DNA of 5,311 bases from Rhodospirillaceae bacterium (GTDB taxonomy: Bacteria > Pseudomonadota > Alphaproteobacteria > Rickettsiales > UBA3002). The DNA lies in assembly GCA_947458525.1 (NCBI GenBank), contig CANHAG010000117.1, positions 1 to 5,311 of the forward strand, in the 5' to 3' direction. The number at the start of each line of letters is the position of its first letter. Within the stretch, counting starts at the first letter, position 1. The translations under genes and the position numbers were made by a program. Of this stretch, positions 1-5,311 are shown piece after piece. Under the pieces are notes generated by a model. It made no database searches and was not told the origin of the DNA. It saw only the letters and a list, made by a program, of their open reading frames with translations.

Positions 1-2502
1 CTCACTCACCGGGAAGCTGGTCACGATCGCGCCATTTTTCTTGGTGATGCCCATGGCGGTCACGCCCGAGCCGCCCCGGTCTGTCACCCGGTATTCAAAG
101 GCGCTGGTGCGTTTGCCATAGCCATGCTCGGTGATGGTGAGGATCATTTCCTCGGCCTTGGCCATCTCCGCGATCTGCGCTTCCGTCAGCGTCACGGAGG
201 AAAGATCAATCGCCTCTCCCTCCTCTTCCTGCCCGGCGGCGCGCCTGCGGGCAGATGCCACTTTCAGATATTGCTCGCGCTCCTCAGCATTGGCGCGGAT
301 GCCGTGCAGAATCGTCATGGATACCACGCGGTCGCTCTCGCCAAGGCGCATGCCGCGCACCCCGTCCGACGTGCGGGATTTGAAGACGCGCACGGCCGTG
401 ACCGGGAAACGCACGGCCTTGCCCTCTTTCGAGCAAAGCAGCACATGATCCTCCTCAAGGCAGGAGCGGACGGCAACTAGCGCATCCCCCTCCTCCAGCT
501 TGATGGCGATTTTGCCGTTGCTCATCACGCTTCTGAAATCCGACAGATCGTTACGGCGCACATTACCCGCCGCGGTAGCGAAGAAAATATGCAGCTTGTC
601 CCATGTGGATTCATCTTCCGGCAGGGGCATGAAATTTGTGATGGTCTCCCCCGGTGCCAGCGGGAAGATATTGACGAGCGCCTTGCCGCGCGCCTGCGGA
701 GTGGAAAGCGGCAGGCGGTAGACTTTGAGCTTATAGACTTTCCCGGTGGAGGAGAAAAACAGCACCGGCGCATGGGTCGAGGCGACAAAGAGCTCGGTTG
801 TTGCGTCTTCCTCGCGCAGGTCAATGCCACTGCGGCCTTTGCCGCCGCGCTTCTGCGCGCGGTAGGTGGCAAGCGGCACGCGCTTGATATAGCCGCCGGT
901 CGTGACCATCACCACCATTTCTTCGCGCTGGATGAGGGATTCAATATCCGCCTCAAACTCGGAATCTTCAATCGTCGTGCGGCGCGGCACGGCGAATTCC
1001 TCTTTCACCGCTACCAGCTCGGCGCGCATCAGCGCGTAAAGTTTTTCGCGGCTGGCAAGAATGCTTAAGAATTCGGTAATCTCGCCAGCCAGTTCTTTCA
1101 GCTCGCTATCGATTTTTTCCTGCTCCAGACCGGTCAATCGCTGCAGGCGTAATTCTAAAATCGCTTTGGCCTGCGCCTCGGTGAACCGGATTTTATCGGC
1201 CTCGAGCACATTGCCTGAATCTTCAACCAGCGCGAGCAGCGGCGCAACATCCGCCGCTTTCCAGCTGCGGCGCATCAGCTCGTCTTTCGCTATGTTCGGG
1301 TCTTTCGCCGCGCGGATGACGGCAATCACCTCGTCGATATTGGCCACCGCAATCGCAAGCCCGATAAGCACATGCGCCCGGTCGCGGGATTTGCCGAGCA
1401 GAAACTGCGTGCGGCGGGAAATCACCTGCTCGCGGAATTCAATAAAGGCGACAAGTACCTTGCGTAAATCGAGCAGCTCTGGCCGGCCATGGTTCAGCGC
1501 CAGCATATTCACGCCGAAACTGGTCTGCAGCGGGGTGTACATGTAAAGCTGGTTCAGCACCACATCCGCCACGGCGTCTTTCTTCACCTCAACGACCACG
1601 CGCACGCCGGATTTGTCGGACTCATCGCGTAAATCAGAAATCCCTTCGATTTTCTTTTCTTTCACGAGCTCCGCCATGCGCTCAATCATCCGCGCCTTGT
1701 TCACCTGATAGGGAATCTCGCTGATGATGATGCTCTCGCGCCCGTTTTTGCCCACTTCCACTTCTGCCCGCCCGCGCATCACGACCGAGCCGCGCCCCGT
1801 GGTCATGGCCGAATAGGCACCCGTGCGCCCAAGAATAATACCGCCGGTCGGGAAATCCGGCCCCGGGCAGAGCGCCGCCAGTTCTTCCACCGTGGCACCT
1901 GGGTTATCAATGAGCGTGCACGCTGCATCAATCACTTCGCCGAGGTTATGGGGCGGGATGTTGGTTGCCATACCCACCGCAATTCCGCCCCCGCCATTGA
2001 CCAGCAGGTTGGGGAAGCGCGCAGGCAGCACCACGGGTTCGAGCTCATTTCCGTCATAATTTTCCTGGAAATCGACCGTTTCTTTATCAATATCTTCCAG
2101 CAGCGCATGCGCGGCTTTAGAAAGGCGCGATTCGGTATAGCGCATCGCCGCGGCGTTATCGCCATCCATCGAACCGAAATTGCCCTGCCCGTCCACCAGC
2201 GGCAGCGACATGCTGAAGGGCTGCGCCATACGCACCAGCGCGTCATAAATCGCGCTGTCGCCATGGGGGTGGAATTTACCCATCACGTCCCCGACGATAC
2301 GCGCAGATTTCTTATAGGGCTTGTTCCACTCCACCCCCAGTTCCAGCATGCCGTAGAGAATGCGGCGATGCACGGGCTTGAGGCCGTCCCTCACATCCGG
2401 AATCGCGCGGCTGACGATCACGCTCATGGCGTAATCGAGGTAGCTTTTGCGCATTTCCTCTTCGATGGAAATGGGGAGAATTTCAGCGGTGGATTCGCTC
2501 AT
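1..2502 (-). CDS. gyrA: DNA gyrase subunit A (3' end cut off by window edge)
   Basis: GyrA is the breakage-reunion subunit of the cytoplasmic A2B2 gyrase, which introduces negative supercoils using ATP hydrolysed by GyrB. The window holds 834 residues from the start codon; the family is usually about 875-930, so the end of the C-terminal domain is missing. N-terminal numbering matches E. coli exactly: the catalytic tyrosine is Tyr122 in AAAMRYTE (codon 2137-2139), and the quinolone-region residues are Ser83 and Asp87 in [10 protein letters not shown]. Other family blocks are [23 protein letters not shown] and [10 protein letters not shown]. The DNA-wrapping GyrA-box is QKRGGKG at residues 550-556 (835-855), which marks it as gyrase rather than ParC. 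The beta-pinwheel domain carries an extra acidic segment at about residues 735-784. The start at 2502 is chosen by N-terminal alignment; its Shine-Dalgarno is weak (GAG, 7 nt upstream). It is transcribed divergently from the M48 gene. Identification is certain. Confidence 0.98.
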   Translation of the reverse strand, partial: MSESTAEILPISIEEEMRKSYLDYAMSVIVSRAIPDVRDGLKPVHRRILYGMLELGVEWNKPYKKSARIVGDVMGKFHPHGDSAIYDALVRMAQPFSMSLPLVDGQGNFGSMDGDNAAAMRYTESRLSKAAHALLEDIDKETVDFQENYDGNELEPVVLPARFPNLLVNGGGGIAVGMATNIPPHNLGEVIDAACTLIDNPGATVEELAALCPGPDFPTGGIILGRTGAYSAMTTGRGSVVMRGRAEVEVGKNGRESIIISEIPYQVNKARMIERMAELVKEKKIEGISDLRDESDKSGVRVVVEVKKDAVADVVLNQLYMYTPLQTSFGVNMLALNHGRPELLDLRKVLVAFIEFREQVISRRTQFLLGKSRDRAHVLIGLAIAVANIDEVIAVIRAAKDPNIAKDELMRRSWKAADVAPLLALVEDSGNVLEADKIRFTEAQAKAILELRLQRLTGLEQEKIDSELKELAGEITEFLSILASREKLYALMRAELVAVKEEFAVPRRTTIEDSEFEADIESLIQREEMVVMVTTGGYIKRVPLATYRAQKRGGKGRSGIDLREEDATTELFVASTHAPVLFFSSTGKVYKLKVYRLPLSTPQARGKALVNIFPLAPGETITNFMPLPEDESTWDKLHIFFATAAGNVRRNDLSDFRSVMSNGKIAIKLEEGDALVAVRSCLEEDHVLLCSKEGKAVRFPVTAVRVFKSRTSDGVRGMRLGESDRVVSMTILHGIRANAEEREQYLKVASARRRAAGQEEEGEAIDLSSVTLTEAQIAEMAKAEEMILTITEHGYGKRTSAFEYRVTDRGGSGVTAMGITKKNGAIVTSFPVSE

Positions 2503-2520
2503 GGGCTTGCTCGCTTATGG

Positions 2521-2570
2521 ATTATCTTTACAGCAGAGGCTGTTTGTAGCTGCTTACCCAGCCAACACAA
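2521..2570 (-). promoter_or_regulatory. Candidate gyrA promoter (weak)
   Basis: Two weak sigma70-like options are visible on the minus strand upstream of gyrA. One is TTGTGT (2565-2570), a 16-nt spacer, then TACAAA (2543-2548), giving a leader of about 35 nt. The other is a better -10, GATAAT (2521-2526, 5 of 6 consensus bases), with no recognisable -35 and a very short leader of about 12 nt. Neither is strong, and the choice between them is a guess from consensus matching only. Confidence 0.25.
2530..2543 (-). other. Small inverted repeat in the gyrA leader
   Basis: A perfect 5-bp inverted repeat (ACAGC, 4-nt loop AGAG, GCTGT) lies 28-41 nt upstream of the gyrA start codon. It could form a short hairpin in the leader RNA, or equally on the DNA next to the candidate promoter. 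It has no T-tract, so it is not a terminator. Such a short repeat may be chance. Confidence 0.2.
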
Positions 2571-2573
2571 CCC

Positions 2574-2588
2574 TAAAAGCGGCTTTTA
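2574..2588. repeat. 15-bp palindrome in the gyrA/M48 divergent region
   Basis: Arms TAAAAGC (2574-2580) and GCTTTTA (2582-2588) are perfect inverse complements around a single central G. The near-zero spacer and lack of a following T-run argue against a terminator. A dimeric-regulator operator is the more natural reading, and its position between divergent start codons suits that. The right arm overlaps the first three bases of the DnaA box. The repeat is directly visible; its function is inferred. Confidence 0.4.
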
Positions 2589-2594
2589 TCCACA
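2586..2594 (+). promoter_or_regulatory. DnaA box (perfect TTATCCACA 9-mer)
   Basis: The nine bases TTATCCACA exactly match the strong DnaA-binding consensus known from E. coli oriC. The site is 84 bp upstream of the gyrA start codon and 81 bp upstream of the M48 start codon, so it could serve either promoter. I see no second good box nearby and no AT-rich unwinding region, so this is a candidate regulatory site and not an origin. Binding in this organism is inferred from sequence alone. Confidence 0.5.
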
Positions 2595-2662
2595 AGCTGC
2601 GGCCTGACCATTGTCATCAAATCTTCATATTTCCCGGCTTTCTGAGCGCCCGGCAGATGGGG

Positions 2663-2668
2663 TAGAAT
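2663..2668 (+). promoter_or_regulatory. Candidate -10 element of the M48 gene
   Basis: TAGAAT matches the sigma70 -10 consensus at 5 of 6 positions. It ends 6 nt before the ATG at 2675, so transcription from it would begin at or next to the start codon and give a leaderless mRNA. No convincing -35 is found at 16-18 nt upstream. The alternative is a promoter further upstream with translation from the weak GGGG at 2659-2662, which sits 12 nt from the ATG. Confidence 0.3.
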
Positions 2669-2674
2669 AGTGCC

Positions 2675-3610
2675 ATGGCCACGCAACCCAACACCATCAC
2701 GCCTGAACTCAAGTTGCTGCGGGAAAAAACGTACCATCAGCAGCGCACCCGAACGCTGAAGCCGTTACTGCAAGCTATTGGTAGAACTGCTTTTGAAGGA
2801 TCAGATGTCTGGCTTGCAGACCCGGATAATCCGCGCGAGCGCAAGTTGATTGACCATGTGGTAGATGCCTGCCTGTTTCATGGTATTAAGGAAATACCTC
2901 AGGTGGTGGTGGTGAAGACCCCTCTTGCTAACGCCGCCAGTGCCGCAGGTGGCGGATTTTTATTCACCACCGGCATTCTTGATCACATGAATGAAACGGA
3001 ATTGCGCGCGGTGGTGGGGCATGAGCTGTCGCATCACCGCCACCGGGGGAGCGATATTGGCATGATGTTCGGGCTGGTAGCCCTGATGGAATTGGGAACA
3101 AGAAAACTGAATATCCACCCCGTGCAATGGTTCTCGCGTAATATGGAGCATGCCTCACGCTTCAAGCACTATACCATAGAAGCGATGGCACTCATTACCT
3201 CAAATATCATGGCCGCGTGGGCGATTAACCCTTACCGCTGGAAGATGGAGCTGAAATCTGACCGTGACGGGGCTGCGTTTGAAAGTCCGCAATCCATGGG
3301 TGGCGCGCTTGAGGTGCTGCACCGCGAGAATCATGCACTTAACGACAAACAATGGCAGGAAAGCAGTCCGCTCAAAAAATGCGCCATTATGCTGAATCGC
3401 GCGATCGGCTTCCTGTTTTACCCGCTCGGCTCACACCCGCCGACACAAGTCCGCATCCGTATCATGCGCCATCTCGAAGCCGCAGCAGAGTCCAAGAATA
3501 GTTCTGGCGCCAGTCTTTATCCTTTAACACCAGCCACACGAATCCAAAGCGCCGATCTTACCGCAGAACGGGTGGAAGACAAAGATACCCGCGCGATTGC
3601 TGGCGGATGA
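2675..3610 (+). CDS. M48-family zinc metalloprotease, short form without N-terminal membrane helices
   Basis: A 311-residue peptidase related to HtpX. The zinc motif HEXXH is HELSH at residues 116-120 (3020-3034), preceded by the family's NAAS-AGG-FLFTTGIL block (about 86-102). The third ligand is probably Glu192 in ELKSD, an ExxxD motif, with the conserved Asp at 196. The SHPPTQVRIRIM block (253-264) matches the THPPTEERI-type signature near the M48 C-terminus. Two hydrophobic stretches, about 128-140 and 167-186, sit between HEXXH and Glu192, where HtpX has its third and fourth helices. They are short and interrupted by charged residues, so membrane insertion is uncertain. HtpX's first two helices are absent: residues 1-75 are polar. 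HtpX itself degrades damaged membrane proteins; the substrate here is unknown. The polar tail after residue 270 has no recognised motif. The start is the first ATG, and it lacks a good Shine-Dalgarno. Confidence 0.88.
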   Translation: MATQPNTITPELKLLREKTYHQQRTRTLKPLLQAIGRTAFEGSDVWLADPDNPRERKLIDHVVDACLFHGIKEIPQVVVVKTPLANAASAAGGGFLFTTGILDHMNETELRAVVGHELSHHRHRGSDIGMMFGLVALMELGTRKLNIHPVQWFSRNMEHASRFKHYTIEAMALITSNIMAAWAINPYRWKMELKSDRDGAAFESPQSMGGALEVLHRENHALNDKQWQESSPLKKCAIMLNRAIGFLFYPLGSHPPTQVRIRIMRHLEAAAESKNSSGASLYPLTPATRIQSADLTAERVEDKDTRAIAGG

Positions 3611-3695
3611 TAAAAGTCAGAGATATTTCTATCGTAAACAGAATAAGGGGATTTCTCCCTTCATCCTCACCTTCAATACGCGTTGCAGTAACCGC

Positions 3696-3723
3696 TTGCA
3701 TTTTCACATTGCTTGCGTATGTT
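3696..3723 (+). promoter_or_regulatory. Candidate promoter of tRNA-Gly
   Basis: TTGCAT (3696-3701), a 16-nt spacer and TATGTT (3718-3723) form a plausible -35/-10 pair. Transcription would start near 3730, about 15 nt before the mature tRNA. The bases after the -10 are G/C-rich, as is common at stable-RNA promoters under stringent control. Each hexamer is only a partial consensus match (3 of 6 and 4 of 6), so confidence comes mainly from position and spacing. Confidence 0.4.
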
Positions 3724-3744
3724 GTCGCCCCTGACGGCGGCAAT

Positions 3745-3819
<75 letters not shown>

Positions 3820-3837
3820 TGCCTGTCGTCACCTTCC

Positions 3838-3841
3838 GGAG
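3838..3841 (+). promoter_or_regulatory. Ribosome binding site fixing the UPF0434 start
   Basis: GGAG lies 5 nt before the ATG at 3847. This settles the start: the same frame is open further upstream, but that extension would run through the tRNA anticodon loop and T-arm and would add residues absent from the family. Confidence 0.65.
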
Positions 3842-3846
3842 AATTC

Positions 3847-4026
3847 ATGCATAGCGCCAGACCAGACCCCGCCCTTCTTGATCTGCTTGTCTGCCCGGTG
3901 ACGCACGGCGCGCTCATTTATGACGAAGCCAGAAGCGAACTGGTTTCGGCCTCTGCCGGCCTTGCCTATCCGGTACGCGATGGTATTCCCATCCTCCTGC
4001 CTGAGGAAGCGCGGAAACTGGCCTGA
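3847..4026 (+). CDS. UPF0434 / Trm112-like small protein (YcaR family)
   Basis: A 59-residue protein, the usual length for this family. Signature blocks are [14 protein letters not shown] (residues 10-23) and [18 protein letters not shown] (39-56), the latter almost invariant in the family. Relatives include E. coli YcaR and the zinc-binding Trm112, which activates methyltransferases in eukaryotes and archaea; the role in bacteria is not firmly established. Zinc-binding members have CPxC and later cysteines. Here Cys16 is the only cysteine (CPVT) and the later position reads ELVSAS, so the metal site has been lost. To my knowledge this is the common alphaproteobacterial form. A good ribosome binding site precedes it. 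It probably shares a transcript with the tRNA-Gly upstream, and its stop is 24 bp from the convergent metE stop. Confidence 0.9.
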   Translation: MHSARPDPALLDLLVCPVTHGALIYDEARSELVSASAGLAYPVRDGIPILLPEEARKLA

Positions 4027-4050
4027 CCTTCAGAATCAGCCGCGTTTTCC

Positions 4051-5311
4051 CTACCCGTTCGCCACTTTGGGGCGCGCACTTGCGAGTTCACCGCGCAGCG
4101 TTTTGGCAGCAGAAACCATGGCGCGCAGCGCCGGATCCACTTCCTTCCAGCCGCGGGTTTTAAGCCCGCAATCGGGGTTGACCCAGATCTGCTCCGGCGC
4201 AAGCACTTCAAGTGCTTTGCGCAAGAGATGCAGCATTTCCTCTTCTTTTGGCACGCGGGGGGAGTGAATGTCATACACACCCGGCCCAATCTGATTGGGA
4301 TATTTGAAATCCACAAAGGCGCTGAGCAGATCCATCGCCGAGCGCGAGGTTTCAATCGAAATCACATCCGCATCCATTGCCGCAATCGAGGGCATGATGT
4401 CGTTAAATTCCGAATAACACATATGGGTGTGGATTTGCGTTGCATCCTCCACACAGGCGGCGGAGAGTCGGAAACAATCCACCGCCCAGGTGAGATAGGC
4501 CGGGCGATCAGACGCGCGCAGCGGCAGGCCTTCACGAATCGCCGGCTCGTCAATCTGAATCAGGCGGATGCCGGCTTTTTCAAGATCCGCCACCTCGTCG
4601 CGGATGGCGAGGGCAATCTGCTTGCAGGTCATCTCGCGCGGCTGATCATCACGCACGAAGGACCATTGCAGAATCGTCACCGGCCCAGTGAGCATGCCTT
4701 TGACCGGCAGCTCGGTGAGGCTCTGAGCGAATTTCGTCCAGCGTACCGTCATGGGTTCGGGGCGCGAAACATCGCCGAAAATCACCGGCGGTTTCACGCA
4801 GCGCGATCCATAGCTCTGCACCCAGCCATTTCTGGTGAAGATATACCCCTTCAGCTGCTCGCCGAAATATTCCACCATGTCGTTGCGTTCAAACTCACCA
4901 TGCACCGGCACGTCAATTCCCGCATCACTCTGGTACGTGATACATTCTTTCGTTTTCTGCTCAAGAAATGCCTCATATTCAGCACCCGTCATCTGGCCGG
5001 CTTTGAATCTGGCGCGCGCCTCGCGTACCTCAGCTGTCTGGGGGAAGGAGCCGATGGTGGTGGTCGGAAGGAGCGGTAATTTCAAGAGTTTTTCCTGCGC
5101 CGCGATACGATCAGCAAACACCGATTTACGCTCCAGCATCTGGTCGGTGATTTTTGCCATGCGGGCTTTTACCGCATCGTCATGAATGCGCTTGCTGGTG
5201 CTGCGCGACTGCATCACTTTCGCATTCGCTGCCAGGGCTTCTTTCACCCCCGCCGCTTCACGCCCTTCATTAACCACGCGCGTGAGCATCGCCACTTCGT
5301 CGAGCTTCTGC
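4051..5311 (-). CDS. metE: Cobalamin-independent methionine synthase, C-terminal 419 residues (5' part outside window)
   Basis: MetE is cytosolic and transfers the methyl group of 5-methyltetrahydropteroyl-triglutamate to homocysteine, giving methionine. The reading frame is open to the window edge (first whole codon ends at 5310). The GTG at 5295 is internal, because the family is about 750-770 residues long. Counting the first visible residue as 1 gives a constant offset of 345 to E. coli MetE. The zinc ligands are then His296 and Cys298 (HMC), Glu320 and Cys381 (NPDCG), equivalent to 641, 643, 665 and 726. Homocysteine contacts are Ile86-Ser88 (TTTIGSFP), Glu139 (HGEFERND) and Asp254 (IDEPA), and the catalytic His349 is in YDIHS. 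All are intact, so the visible catalytic barrel looks functional. About 345 residues, including the N-terminal barrel, lie off the right edge. Its promoter is not visible. Confidence 0.97.
   Translation of the reverse strand, partial: QKLDEVAMLTRVVNEGREAAGVKEALAANAKVMQSRSTSKRIHDDAVKARMAKITDQMLERKSVFADRIAAQEKLLKLPLLPTTTIGSFPQTAEVREARARFKAGQMTGAEYEAFLEQKTKECITYQSDAGIDVPVHGEFERNDMVEYFGEQLKGYIFTRNGWVQSYGSRCVKPPVIFGDVSRPEPMTVRWTKFAQSLTELPVKGMLTGPVTILQWSFVRDDQPREMTCKQIALAIRDEVADLEKAGIRLIQIDEPAIREGLPLRASDRPAYLTWAVDCFRLSAACVEDATQIHTHMCYSEFNDIMPSIAAMDADVISIETSRSAMDLLSAFVDFKYPNQIGPGVYDIHSPRVPKEEEMLHLLRKALEVLAPEQIWVNPDCGLKTRGWKEVDPALRAMVSAAKTLRGELASARPKVANG

Noticed and set aside
1948..2607. 219-codon plus-strand open frame opposite gyrA
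   Set aside because: It lies antisense to the highly conserved GyrA N-terminal domain. Long antisense frames are expected opposite G/C-rich codons, and the translation is rich in His and Arg with no family motif.
2503..2674. Replication origin
   Set aside because: There is only one DnaA box, no cluster and no AT-rich unwinding element, and a 172-bp region is short for an origin.
3645..3661. Possible terminator after the M48 gene (AAGGG/CCCTT, 7-nt loop)
   Set aside because: The stem is only 5 bp and is not followed by a run of T, so it does not meet the pattern of an intrinsic terminator.
4228..5079. 283-codon plus-strand open frame opposite metE
   Set aside because: It is a shadow of the MetE catalytic domain, whose frame carries every expected active-site residue. 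The antisense product has no recognisable domain.
5293..5295. GTG as a metE start codon
   Set aside because: The frame continues upstream to the window edge with MetE-like residues (QKLDE), and the visible part aligns with residues from about 346 onward of E. coli MetE.

Overview
This window looks like ordinary chromosomal housekeeping DNA from an alphaproteobacterium. The signs are a moderately high G+C content with G/C-rich third codon positions, an extra acidic segment in the GyrA C-terminal domain of a kind I associate with alphaproteobacterial gyrases, a UPF0434/Trm112-like protein of the 'CPVT' type that has lost its zinc cysteines, and a tRNA-Gly(GCC) closely matching alphaproteobacterial versions. 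I cannot place it to genus. No mobile element, CRISPR array, phage gene or foreign-looking island is visible.

Layout from left to right. Positions 1-2502 (minus strand) hold the first 834 codons of DNA gyrase subunit A; the last part of the C-terminal domain lies beyond the left edge. A 172-bp divergent intergenic region (2503-2674) follows. It contains a perfect DnaA-box 9-mer overlapping a 15-bp palindrome, plus weak promoter candidates for both directions. Positions 2675-3610 (plus) encode an M48-family zinc metalloprotease that lacks the usual N-terminal membrane helices. After 134 bp comes tRNA-Gly(GCC) at 3745-3819, with CCA encoded. Only 27 bp later is a 59-residue UPF0434/YcaR-like protein (3847-4026, plus). 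It converges, across a 24-bp gap, on the C-terminal 419 residues of cobalamin-independent methionine synthase MetE (4051-5311, minus), whose N-terminal half lies beyond the right edge.

The genes do not form one pathway. GyrA supplies DNA supercoiling and MetE the last step of methionine synthesis. The M48 protein is probably involved in protein turnover. The tRNA and the small UPF0434 protein belong to the translation sphere, the latter only by family resemblance to Trm112. I found no convincing undescribed system. The parts most worth a second look are the DnaA box and palindrome between gyrA and the protease, and the short, possibly leaderless M48 protein.
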